From positions 1 through 64,000 of the forward strand of contig NQMI01000087.1 of assembly GCA_002270565.1 (NCBI GenBank): a stretch of DNA of 64,000 bases, in the 5' to 3' direction. Of the stretch, positions 1 through 10,973 are shown one piece after another (the first letter of the stretch is position 1; each line of letters begins with the position of its first letter). The position numbers were made by a program, and so were the translations under genes. The notes under the pieces were generated by a model. It did not search any database and had not been told where the DNA came from. It worked only from the letters and a program-made list of their open reading frames with translations. This DNA is from Stenocarpella maydis (lineage: Eukaryota; Ascomycota; Sordariomycetes; Diaporthales; Diaporthaceae).

Positions 1-85
1 TAGTAAGCAACTACGCCCTCTGGCTACAGTATGGTGGCTGTAGCGATAGCCCACCAGTGTGCTGTTGCACACTACTATTGCCACA
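1..85. mobile_element. 3' part of an LTR (Ty1/copia-like), cut by the window edge
   Basis: These 85 bases match 26956-27040 base for base except for a few substitutions. That second copy is the right-hand part of a 217-bp LTR with target duplications, so this is the same LTR truncated by the window start. Its right end reads TTGCCACA, ending in CA as LTRs do, where the 26.8-kb copy has TTGCTATA; the difference is C-to-T in CpA context. Bases 86-90 (TCTTT) would be the target duplication if this is an element end. Whether a full retrotransposon lies to the left cannot be seen. Confidence 0.8.
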
Positions 86-2077
86 TCTTTAATACTTTAA
101 TAAGTAACCCCGTTTATCTATAAGTTTTATCATGATATAAACATTTATGTTAAACTTATTAGATTTTCATTCCCATTAGGAGAAAGCCACGAAGGTAATT
201 ATGACAGATACAAGTGGGGTGAAATCACGTCACAAGTGCATACCCAATGTGAACCAGTTTAGCCTTGCTATGCTAGTTGCTACTGTATTTTGATAGGTTG
301 TCTCCGCAGTCACTAAGCGACGAAAATATTCCGCTATGACGAGAGACTATGGATAAGTTGCTGTTTGCGCGACATTATTAAGGGACCGAAATTAGTGACA
401 TCTGTGGTGCAGCACCGTTCTGAAGGAAGCCAAGGGATCGCTAGCGGAAACGTCTGATTGCTCTGTAAGTTGCGGTGACATGTGGTACGGCACTGACAGA
501 CCCGATATAGTACGGATGAACAGACCGGACTAGACCGTGCTTAGCCTTCTGGGGCTGACAATAGGTTCGTGGCATGACACAGACTGGCAGTAGCGCTCTC
601 CAGCCTTCTTGGGCATACTTCGCAGTATAGAACCGTCATAACTTACCACCGGGAATGTCGACGCGAGGTTCTCTGGAGTGTCCTTCCGCGATATCCTCAG
701 GCCAAGCAAGTAGCGCGGATGTGTCGTGGGAATATCCTTGATACCGGTGGAGAGCATAAGCCCGGACCTACCAAGGCACCCGAGCCGTCTGGTGATTTAT
801 AATGCTAGGTTGCGTGGACGGCCCGAAGTATCGGTCTCTGTGTGCTGGGCACATCAAGAACGATTGCGACTGGTAGGTGCTTATTTATGCGGTTCAAAAG
901 GGCCACGTTGGCCTTGAGTCGCACGTCACTAGTCGTGAAGCATCGTTGCTCGTTGCAGTGGTCTGTAAGGAGGAGGTGGCGAGGGCTGACTGATGAACCC
1001 GTGTGTTGGGGGGAGGGGGGGCAAAAAATGGTGAATGTGCTCACAGACTACCGCGTCCCTGGCCCAGTGGCTCTGGTCTTTTGCTCGCATCATTAGACAG
1101 CTCACTTGAGCAAAGATTCCAAGTCAAGCGCATCCAAGAATGCAGCACATGCTTCAAAATGCGGTAATCCGGCAGGCTCCCCACATCGCGATTCGACAGC
1201 AGGGCATGTCTTTTGCTCAGAGAAGCGCCAAGAACGTTCACTTAGCCTACGATGAGAAGTTGATACCACTGTTGATTCGCTAAGGGGTTTCGTTACTTTC
1301 CGAGATATGCTACCCGGGTCCCCTGTCGCCAGTCGTCTCAAATGCTACGAGTCGTCTGAGGTCCATGCACTTGTCTCAGAATGCCTGGCAGACATCAAAG
1401 CGTTTTAGTCTCGTTGCGACCAAGAGGAGCATGGGCACAGGCATATCTCAGGGTCACGATGAGGTTAATTTCTCTGAGCCTGGTTGGCCACTCAAGCGAG
1501 CCGGACTTCGCATGCTCTGTCGTATTCAGCTGATTGAGCGGGTGCTGACCTTGGGTGCAGGGAGTATGGATATTTGGTAGATGCAATCACACGGTTGGGG
1601 CCGGGGCAATACGGGGTCCACTGCTTGGATGCCCGTCCGAGACGCCTGACCACGGGACTACTACGGTCGGATCCGTCTTGGCACTGCATGCATTCATCTG
1701 CTTTGTGTTTTAGCTTCTGCACTTGGACCGTTACATGTACCATAGTATCGGATATTAACCGCTGCATCCATGCGCCTACTTTTGCATCCTAAAAGCTTAG
1801 ATGGTTCCTCCTTGGGGCCGAAACCTTCCTTGCTATGTGTGGTGATCACTCGGCGTTGGTTTGCTTTACCGTTCGAATGACCAGAGAGCACATGCACTCT
1901 GTCGGCTAACCTACGTGTGCTGGTATACACATTACATGGGCTGGACTCATCTATATTTTATATCCTAATAATACACACCACCCTTCGAACTGCCTGCGCG
2001 GATCCGAACGCACAATCATCCAGCAGTCAGATCTTCATGGCGAGAGCCAAGAATAACCAGCGTCAAGGGACCTGCAT
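86..2077. other. gene-free stretch
   Basis: No reading frame here has convincing protein character; the open frames are short, overlap on both strands and have no recognisable motif. 90-180 is AT-rich, as is common beside an LTR. A G-run lies at about 1008-1020. The last few hundred bases would be expected to hold the promoter of the gene starting at 2078, but no distinct element can be named. Confidence 0.6.
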
Positions 2078-4316
2078 ATGACACGAGCTGTTGCCCGAGG
2101 GACCTCGTCAATGGACCCCCGGAGTAATGAGCGCGTCTCAGCCGCCAGCAACGACGATTCGATCCTCCAGTATGTCCACGAAAAGAACCCGGGAACGAAA
2201 AGCCGCCGCCGTGCGTGTCCGATCCTCGTCCTGCTCGCCTTGGTCATCCACTTCCTCGCATCCGGGTGCGGGATCACCATCAGCGTGCTTGTCGTCCACT
2301 TCGGCCTCGAGACATCGATTGCTGGGAGGCAGGACCTCGTGTCGAGGATACTGCTGTTCGTGTCCAGCTGCATCGGCAATGTCTACATTCTGATACACAT
2401 ATTCGCGTCGCGGGAGAAGTATGTCCGGAGCCTTCAGAGTGGCAGTCCACAGATACACGGATATTTCTTCGCGGCCGTGTCCTTTTTGATCGCACGGCTC
2501 AGCCTGCCGGTCTGGATCGCGACAGTCGTCATGAACGCTATTGTGGCAGCCATGGTTGGCTTCAAGCTCCAAAATGGCCTAAAGGCAAATGTGGTCTGGA
2601 TCCAGCTCTTGATTGCAATCGTGGCTTTGTGAGTTCCCCTTCCACCACGGCGTACCGAGGCGAGATTGGGGACTAACAACACCGACGCCCAGACTGTCCA
2701 TCCTAGTCATATTGATTGTAATCGAGACCACTGACCGGCCTTTCGCGACTTCGATCCTCTCGAGACGAGCATTTATAACCGCAACGGAGCAGAGTAACCG
2801 AAAAGATACTTTTGATCTTAGCATTTCCAAGCAAGGAATCCATCCAACCGAGGATACTGGAGTGAAGGAGAAAGGGATCATGGATAGAGTAATTGACGTT
2901 CAGCGAGAATCATTCGACAGGTCGCGGATCAACACCCCGGAGTCAGGCAGCGGGGACTCAGATGGGCACACCAATGCACCTTCATGGGCAGACCGGTCGT
3001 CCCGATTCGAGCCAAGGAGGGACTCGAGAAGAGATACAATGCGAGTGCGCAGCCAGGCTGTGCCCACCCCACTCGAAACCATATTTGGATCTCGGGAAAC
3101 ACTGCCTGATCCTCGAAACTCGCCGGGCATAAAGGGTGACTTTTCCTGGAGACCGCGGACCAGGGACTCAGAGTACAACCAGAGACCACCGACCTCGGAA
3201 TCCTTCCGCCATACTCTCCAACCACGAAGCAACGCGGCACCGACAGTCCTCACGAATGTGTCTGCACTGCCGCACCCTCTTTCAACCAACCCGGTTCTCG
3301 CGCCAAGCTTGCCTGACATGTCAAGACCTGCGGATGAGCCAGTGGCAACACAGCCTGCTCGGCGGGGGCGTTCGTCATCGGTACCAGCTGTAGAGACAGA
3401 GGCGAGGCCTGCATTCCAGAGGCGGCCTACCCTGCCGAATCTGACGGACCTGCCCGCCCGCGCAGCAGCTCGGCGGAGGAACTCACTGATCGCCCGGGAG
3501 GCCGACCTGGATCCCCGTGCGTCAACAGAAATTTCTCGACGCTTCAGCATAGTGGGCCAGAACATTGCCCCCCCTTCGCCGAGGAACGAGCTCATCGAGA
3601 TTCCAAGACCGAATATCGCACATCGCGAGCTCGAGACGGACGAGGACGGCGTAATACCGGTGGAGTCACACCCCCTGGCGCGAAACAACACGACGAGGGC
3701 GCGCCTCGTCCGTAATTTCTCGCGGCCCAGACGGAGGAGCACGATGGTTGGGCCCGTGGATATCATCATGGTGGGCGACAAGGCGAAGCGGAAGTCATCC
3801 TTGCTCCCAGAGGCTGCGCGCGGTCGTTCCCGCGACAGGAAACAGGGAGGAGATGATGTCGCAAACGACAGGAGGGCCGAGGTCCGGAGATCAAAGTCCG
3901 TCCCTCCTGTCGCTTCCGACCCAGCCCAGGCAAGGACCACGAGAGCCAGCCTGGTCCTAGATGAGCCGCGGTCCAAACCGCCGAGGGCCAAACTTCCTCG
4001 AAAGCCAACGACCGGCCCGCGCTTCTCGCCCTTCCCAGCCGCTGCGACTGCTGCACCTGAACCGCGCAGGATCAAAGGCCTGGGACAAGGCTCGCAGCGG
4101 AGGTTGGACAAGGAGGTTGCCCGATGGGTTGAGGCCGTGCACGCCGAGCCGAGGAGCCCGAGCGATATTGAACCGCCCCTGTCTATAATCTCGGATGTCT
4201 CTACTGCTATCTTGGACCTCGAAAACACTCTGCCGCCCAGGCGAGGGGGAACTGGGAAGTTGGCCCGCCAGGATTCGAGGTCCGAGCGGACGAGGCGCAT
4301 TGCGCAGAACTTTTAA
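2078..4316 (+). CDS. Four-helix membrane protein with long Arg/Ser/Pro-rich tail, fungal, function unknown
   Basis: Two exons, 2078-2628 and 2693-4316, give 724 residues. The 64-bp intron starts GTGAGT, has a CTAAC branch site and ends CAG. The N-terminal 200 residues contain four hydrophobic segments at about 47-75, 88-110, 127-158 and 170-195; the fourth spans the splice junction, which supports the intron. The remaining 520 residues are low-complexity, rich in Arg, Ser and Pro with many SR and RRS patches, and probably disordered and phosphorylated on the cytoplasmic side. No catalytic motif is visible. An in-frame ATG at 2111 (MDPRSNE) is an alternative start. This looks like an orphan-type fungal membrane protein; the function is not inferred. 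Confidence 0.75.
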
Positions 4317-5644
4317 GACTCTAATAGCCATGTAGATTACAGCAATGTACAAAGGAAACATGTATAAATGTATAATGTAAATTTCGCTGCACACGTAGAA
4401 CAGTTGTCTGCGGTATCAACATCTAGACCCATTTGCTTTGCGGCGTGTGTGCTGTGCGCGAGCCCACTTAGCCGAGTTGCCAGAGAGCTACGGCGGTCCC
4501 TTCATACAGTCATAATCGCTCAAAGACCCGTTGTCATTGTCAGATAGAACGGGACATCTATATAGCCCAGGGTGATGTATGAGTACCTCGGTAAAAGAAC
4601 CAGTAAAAGATATATAAGATCAACATAAAGCTAAAAGAAATTACAATAATTATTTCAAGAGGTAGTTATGAATTAATAATTACCATTTAAATACCATTAC
4701 TTAACATACTTACAACCCTGGAGGCGCTGTCATTTAGGGACTTCAGTGATCATCTCTTGCCATACTGTAGGGGCTACTCTGCTGCTGGATCATATGTGAT
4801 TAATGGCCCTCCAGAATAGTCTGTACACGAGTCTTATCACGATGATTGTGACTGTGTTCGGAGGTGTGGTCGATTTACGGGTGGACAAGCCGATGCCATG
4901 TTGGTGGTTTTTGTGGGGCAGACCATTGGATCTTGTTGATTTTAAGGAAGTACTCAACGAGGGCCAACTGTGCGGAGCAGTGATTCTACTCTAGAGCTCT
5001 GTCACACTCTTCCAACGCCTCCATGCCTGGAGTCGAAATCCTCCAGAGCTGTGCTGGTCCTATTCGACCAAGTACCAAGCGTACTGATCAAGATCGCGAC
5101 TAGTAATGGTATGCACCGGCGCATGATGCTGAGCTGTTCCTATCTGACCGAATCGTGCTGGAAGCCCCGTCTACGGTCGCATGCCCGTGAGATATCTAGC
5201 GACACGTGGACCGTTCATTCGCCAAAACCCCCCAATATCTACGGAGTATGCTGCGCAATTACCTGTGTAGCACACCTCTCGCGCATCCCCCGCCTCCGGT
5301 GTCTCCACTTGACTAGCGGATCGCCCGGCGCACTTGCATAGCAAGGAAGGTCGTGCTATCCTCTATCCATATCGGGCAGGTGACTGTGACTGGTAGGGTA
5401 TCACGCAGGCATAATGCCGCCCTCCATTCAATCTTGCCAGTGGTGAACGCGATAAGGACGGTGGTAGTGAATATGCCGTCGGAACACGTCTATAAAATGA
5501 ACTTGCCCTGCCAAGACATGCAACCTGTATGTCATCCACGGCAATCGTCACGGTCCTACCCGCACCCGTCTTGGCCTGCTCGGTTCCGGTTTATTTTGGC
5601 CACGACCTCTACTATAGGTATAGTCGCCGAGAGAAGTACTCAGA
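4317..5644. other. gene-free stretch
   Basis: 4580-4700 is AT-rich with no repeat structure recognised. The open frames at about 4800-5340 are short and lack motifs. The region just before 5645 should contain the promoter of the secreted nuclease gene. No element can be named. Confidence 0.55.
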
Positions 5645-6730
5645 ATGGCCTCGAATCTCCTCCTAACACTTGCCGCCTTGCAAGGCGTGAGGGCATGGGG
5701 CACTCTCGGGCATGCCACCATCGCCTATATCGCACAGAACTACGTTACAGACGAAGTAGCTTCCTGGTACGTCTGATTTACAAAGATGCCTCACCAGCGT
5801 GCAAGTACACGAACTTACCAGCTTTGTCACCGCAGGGCTCAAGGTGTGCTCAGTGACAGCTCCGATTCCTACCTGGCCAACATCGCCTCGTGGGCTGACA
5901 GCTACCGCACAACGACTGCCGGCGCATGGTCTGCCCCTCTGCATTTCATTGACGCCGAAGACAGCCCGCCTAGTGACTGCAACGTGGATTATGACCGGGA
6001 CTGTGGATCGACGGGCTGCTCCGTCTCCGCCATTGCCAACTACACCCAGCGTGTCGGTGATGGCCGCCTTTCCGCTGCAAACGTTGCCGAAGCCCTCAAG
6101 TTCCTGGTCCACTTCACTGGAGACATCACGCAGCCCCTGCATGATGAGGCTTACGAGAAGGGAGCCAACGGTGTCGACGTCACTTATCAGGGCTACTCCG
6201 ACAACCTCCATGCCGACTGGGACACATACCTCCCCGCGACGCTCGTCGGTGGTTCCACCCTTGCTGATGCCAAGGCCTGGGCAACCAACCTCACCGCTGA
6301 GATCAACTCGGGCATCTACAAGTCCCAGGCGGCAGGCTGGATTGCGGGCGATAGCCTGAGCGAGCCCATAGATACCGCCATGGCCTGGGCCACCGACGCC
6401 AACGCCTACGTCTGCACCGTCGTGATGCCCAACGGCGCTGCGGCCCTGACGGCCATGAAGGATCTGTACCCTACATACTACGAGTCGGTCATCCCCACTA
6501 TCGAGCTTCAGATAGCCAAGGGTGGCTATCGCCTTGGGAACTGGTTGAACCTGATCTATAATGCCAGCATTAAGCGGCGAGATCTTGTTTCTGGCGAAGG
6601 CATCAAGAGGGCCGAGAAGAAGCCGCTGCCGGATCTGATGGGCCGTGACCTCCTTCCGGCGCCGAGGCCATTGAGCAAGGCGAAGCTTGCCAGGGCTGCT
6701 TTCGGCTATGGCTGTAACCATGAGCACTAG
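5645..6730 (+). CDS. Secreted S1/P1 family nuclease
   Basis: Exons 5645-5766 and 5836-6730, split by a 69-bp GT-AG intron, encode 338 residues, a normal family length. The family comprises zinc-dependent, secreted single-strand-specific nucleases with 3'-nucleotidase activity. A 17-residue signal peptide ends in VRA, so the mature protein begins WGTLGH. The N-terminal Trp and the nearby His are zinc ligands in P1/S1. Further ligand motifs follow in order: IASWAD, PLHFID, VHFTGDITQPLHDE and LHADWD. Cysteines at CNVDYDRDC and GC fit the usual disulfides, and there are NYT and NLT glycosylation sites. The splice restores SWAQGVLSDSS without a break. The C-terminal 50 residues are Lys/Arg-rich and not part of the core fold. 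An extracellular nutrient-scavenging role is inferred. Confidence 0.93.
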
Positions 6731-6895
6731 GGTCTTTAATTCGTGAAAAAAAAGTCCCCCTGATACGCATGGATGAGAAGGGGCACTGTTGTATTTTTGA
6801 ATAGAATACCGAGCTCTATTCACGGCCTTGATGCTTTCGAACTACATATTTGCAACCAATATATTCCAGTCACGTCCGACCGCGTTAGAAAGATA

Positions 6896-7915
6896 TCACA
6901 GGTCGACACCAAAGACCTTGGGCGGTGCGGGTATAATATCGACGCGATATCAGTGCGAAGTGGGGCCCATTGACGATTGTCTTTCTAAGGACGCCGTGGG
7001 TGCGCTCAAATGGTCTGTTCTGCTGCCGCAGCATGGCGATGGCGTTGTAGGAGAGGCACATTGCGTCGAGGGCGTTGGCGCCCTCCCAGGGGCCCATGGC
7101 GGCGTGCGACTCTCACCCCATGAAGTGGACCATCTTCTTCACGTTCGCCAGCATCGGCACGTACGAGACGCCGCGGATCGGTGCGTTGAGACGGTATCCG
7201 GGCCCCAGGTGGACCGTGAGGCTGGCCACGCAGCCATCGTACGCCCCCGCCTCGATGAGCTTTATTTAGCTTGCCGCCGCCGCCTTCCTCCGCCAGCGTG
7301 CCGAGCAGGCGGACGCGCCCTGGCGATTTGGAGGTCCGCAGTGCGGCTGCCGTGCCGAGGAGTGCGGCCAGGCTGGAGGAGATCAGGTTGTGCCCGCAGG
7401 CGTGGCCGATACCCGGCAGAGCGTCATATTCGGCGTTGAAGATGACGAGCCTCCCGCCTAAGCCAAACTCGGCCGAGGATGCGGTCTCGAGACCGAAAGC
7501 ATGCGGGATGACAGCGTAGCCGAGCTTGGCCAAGAGCTTGACGAAGCTGTTGTGGGCTTTGTGCTCCTCATACGCCAACTCAGGTTTTGGATGAACCTAG
7601 AAGGGCGTTTAGTCGAAATGTACGTGGATTCGATCAGTTCAGGCCTGCAGCTGAGGCTCTGAGAGATTACAAAAGCCCATCCGTTTACAAGATTGCTTAA
7701 TGTTCGACTGAAGGTGCCAGATAGAGGGCGCAACAAAGTGGCGGAAGGGAGTGGGGCACACCTCGTCATTGATGGAGCGGAGACGATCGAGATGGGAGTT
7801 GATCTCTCTATGGATTATGTGTTTCCCACTAAGATGTGCCCTGTTCTCGCCGTTACTGTATCGCCTCATTAGCATTTAAATCGAGCTCCGAGATGCCATG
7901 TGCCGCCTCGTGGTA
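6896..7915 (-). pseudogene. Decayed M20-family amidohydrolase / peptidase (aminoacylase-like)
   Basis: Reading right to left, three coding blocks joined by plausible introns (7808-7856 and 7597-7761) give a good M20D match: HPKPELAYEEHKAHN, then the metal-site segment NAEYDALPGIGHACGHN, then LLGTLAEEGGGGK. After GGGGK, at about 7262-7270, the frame slips by one base; the downstream frame continues LIEAGAYDGC. It then meets an in-frame TGA at 7113-7115, directly before ESHAAMGPWEGANALDA, where family members carry a sense codon. A further slip precedes the last recognisable bit near 6900. No start codon is identifiable upstream of 7915, so the 5' end is also lost or hidden. Intact homologues are about 400 residues. 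The gene is dead unless the assembly has several errors. Confidence 0.82.
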
Positions 7916-9412
7916 TGTAAGTGATGTGCTTGCGTGTTTCGGGTTTTGCTTATTTAGGTTCTACCCCGGCAAGCGTCAAAATAAGGTTCGCTCCCATGCA
8001 GTGGGTGGCGCCGGGTGAATTGTCCGAGCAAACAACCGGTCCGCCGTGTAGCCCGCAACGGGTTGTAGGGTGGACGCCAGGCCATGTCCGCTTGTCTAGT
8101 AAAAATCTACCGTCCTGCTAGAACCTCTAGTTGGGTCAACCGAACTGGTTTCTAAGTTGTAGCGTGCTGCGGTTGAACTGGTTCGGTGAATCGAAGCGTC
8201 TGGACTGGAATTCATGTTGCGTTCGGCAAATATCTGCAACGCAACGTGGTTGATCTACTACGTTCAGCGCCTTAGCTCCAGATCTTTCGGGTCCAGTGTG
8301 GAGGATAATCCGACGTTTGGCTCTGTTTTGGGCGAAAACAGGCGGCCTGTGCAAAACAGTATAGACATAATGAGGAAAACAAAAACACACAGTCCACCAG
8401 AGATGTGGTATCTATGTGATTTGCCGGGTCATACAGGGAGACGGTAGCCGTCGCCGCCGTTGCCGCTCATTGGTTCGCGCATGGAATTCCGGTAACCATC
8501 GGAAGTCCGCCCACCCAGCTTTCCGAGACCGCCGCAGCAGTACAAGATGTTTAATAGTATTTCGAAGTATTAGTTAAGATGAACGATACCCTATGTTGAG
8601 TCTTAATCCTTTATTACCCTCTGGACTTTCTACAGCTTTCTGAACCCTCTGAGTAGTCCCCAGTAGCCATCTGGGCCCTATAACACAGAGGGGCTTTATA
8701 GCAGGGGTGCCTAGGTAATTAACTAGGGCTCTAAATTGTAGCGATACAAGACTTTATCTTAGCATGCACGTTTGATGGCTTGTATATGTACACTAGTGTA
8801 TACTGGAATTCCGTGGCAATCTTCTATGCATGACTCGATAAGGTTCCAGCTGAACCGGCCACAAGCCTCCGCTCCGTGCCGTTTGTGAGGGGTTGCAGTC
8901 CCCAGGATTGGCGGGCTTTGCAGAGGCCCTGGCTAGAAGCCAAAGCCTATTTCTGATACTGTAGTACTGACAAAAACTCAACTGTCTAATTGGATGCCCA
9001 TCGCCTAGAATGGAACAGCGTGGCGGCTTTCTGCGAGTTGTCTGGCCAGCTGAACCCCACTTGACCCTGCTAGCACCGTATCAAGGAATACCCTTGGCGG
9101 GATGATAACGCGGACGCTGGGAACCCCGACGTACTGCACAAAGCTACGGAGTATTCGAAATCAAGAACACATGTGCCCCTGACATGACGAGTGCTCTCGC
9201 ATTCATCACTCCTCCGCTGAGCGTCATGTATTACAAATGCACAGCCCGCACTTGCCAGTGGATGTCATTGCTAGAGTTAGGCTACGTACGGCCATCAATC
9301 TCAGCCCTCACCGAGCCAACCTCACAGAAGGCTCAAGCCGCGGCGACATCCACAGGACAGCGAGGAGCTAGGCACGAGGGGTTCCACGACCGCAACCCGC
9401 CGCGATGGCACT
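7916..9412. other. gene-free stretch
   Basis: No supported gene. Around 8128-8210 there is an imperfect inverted arrangement of ACCGAACTGGTT / GAACTGGTTCGGT, probably a small decayed repeat. 8540-8780 is AT-rich. The part close to 9413 should hold the promoter of the next gene. Confidence 0.5.
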
Positions 9413-10645
9413 ATGAATCCGACATTCTTCAAGCTATTCCAAGATGCCCGCTCCCTGGGACCTCGCGACGAGGGCGTCGGTAGCAGCTCCATCAACATGG
9501 AGGCCATTGATCCCGCCCAGCGATATGCTATGGTGGCACTTCTGGGCTGCGCACTGTGGAACAGCCTCGAGATGGTGCCGATCGTCCTGCTGACCTTCAA
9601 ACGATATTCTGGATTGTACTTCTGGAGCATGGTTGCCTCCACAATGGGTGTTGTGTTGGGCGCCATTGGCTTCATTTTTGTCATCTTCGACATCGGCTCG
9701 ACATCTGAATTCCCCCCAGGCTTTATGGCAGCTTTTGGCTGGGTGCCAATGGTCAGTGGCCAGAGCCTGGTTCTTTTCAGCCGACTCCACCTGCTGTCTC
9801 TGTCAAGAAGGCTGAGGAAATGGATCTTGGCCGAGATTATTTTTACCATCATATTTCTCCAGATTCCCACCGTGACCCTCACTGTCGGAAGCCAAACCTA
9901 CCATCCCGATCAGCACGCATGGGTCAGGCCGTATGAGATCGTCGAAAGGATACAAGTTATCGTGTTCTTTGTGCAAGAAGTCTCCCTCAGCTCGCTGTAC
10001 CTGTGGAAGTGTTTCAAATTTCTGGTGGCCCGTGACGGAACTGGAACGGGCTTCGGCACCAATAGGATGCGGGAGGACGGGCGGAAGATGTTCATTCATC
10101 TATTCATCGCCAACATTATAGTCATCGCCCTCGATGTCACCATCATCGGTCTCCAATATTCTGGTCTTTTCTTGTTCCAGATCAGCTACAAGCCATTCGC
10201 CTACAGCGTCAAGTTAAAAATCGAGGCGAGTATTTTGGGACAACTCGTGGAGTTTGTCGAGGCCAGGCACAAGCACGGCACGTTCACGTTGACGGCCGAG
10301 GCCCAACAGGAGTGGGGCGACACACTGGACAGGATATTCGGAACAACAAGAGATATCAACAGCGACGACAAATACCATGCCGGAATCAGAGACCAAAGCG
10401 CCATGAGGTGTAGTGACTCTGGCCCAGGCGCAGGCGCGGGAACTGGTTCCGGCTCTGCCTCAGTCACGGCACATACCAGTGCGACGTTGACAAGGTCCCA
10501 GGAGGTTTGCATCTACCCAGCGGCGAGGGATATGAAAGGGAGCGCAGAAGGCCCGTTTGTTCGGTGGTGGCACCCGGAGGAGGTCAAGGAGGTATATATT
10601 CGGCGACAGTCGCAAAGGCCGCCAGAAACCTTGCAGGGTAATTGA
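9413..10645 (+). CDS. Seven-helix-like integral membrane protein, DUF7703 type
   Basis: Single exon of 410 residues. After an N-terminal stretch of about 35 residues come about seven hydrophobic helices (roughly 37-60, 68-95, 105-127, 135-158, 175-200, 223-245 and 250-270). The segment ALWNSLEMVPIVLLTFKRY followed by GLYFWS is typical of a fungal family of multi-pass membrane proteins (DUF7703 as I recall it). The tail from residue 300 is hydrophilic and carries a short Gly/Ala repeat (GPGAGAGTGSGSAS). The biochemical role of the family is not established; a GPCR-like topology is an inference. No intron is needed, and the frame stays open with strong G/C at third positions. Confidence 0.8.
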   Translation: MNPTFFKLFQDARSLGPRDEGVGSSSINMEAIDPAQRYAMVALLGCALWNSLEMVPIVLLTFKRYSGLYFWSMVASTMGVVLGAIGFIFVIFDIGSTSEFPPGFMAAFGWVPMVSGQSLVLFSRLHLLSLSRRLRKWILAEIIFTIIFLQIPTVTLTVGSQTYHPDQHAWVRPYEIVERIQVIVFFVQEVSLSSLYLWKCFKFLVARDGTGTGFGTNRMREDGRKMFIHLFIANIIVIALDVTIIGLQYSGLFLFQISYKPFAYSVKLKIEASILGQLVEFVEARHKHGTFTLTAEAQQEWGDTLDRIFGTTRDINSDDKYHAGIRDQSAMRCSDSGPGAGAGTGSGSASVTAHTSATLTRSQEVCIYPAARDMKGSAEGPFVRWWHPEEVKEVYIRRQSQRPPETLQGN

Positions 10646-10973
10646 TACTTTAATCCGAGCTGACAGAGACTAGAGGTGTTCAATGGTCTGTTCTGTTTCC
10701 ACTTGATCTTTCTTCTGCAGTGTAATGCAGCTGTGGGACCAAGTCCACATGAGGTGACGTATAACGTCCCGCCAAGCGGTTCAAGTTCTGCCTAAACCCA
10801 CCGACCGATATTTAAGTTGCTGCCTTTCCAATACTCCGCCTCACTTCAACACTACTTAGACATCGGCCGTTACAGCAATCCATCACATTCAATTACGAAC
10901 TTAGCCGTTCCTCTTCACGGACGAGAAAATCCGCCGTTCCAGTTCCCGTCACAACTTGTTATACCTCCTCGAC

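Noticed and set aside
2900..4300. 466-codon open frame on the minus strand
   Set aside because: It is antisense to the Arg/Ser/Pro-rich tail of the 2078-4316 gene; GC-rich codon bias on the plus strand keeps the other strand open. No motif.
5663..6823. 386-codon open frame on the minus strand
   Set aside because: Antisense to the S1/P1 nuclease, which has clear motifs.
10956..10973. Upstream extension of the F-box frame
   Set aside because: Starts with TTG; the first ATG at 10974 begins the F-box directly.
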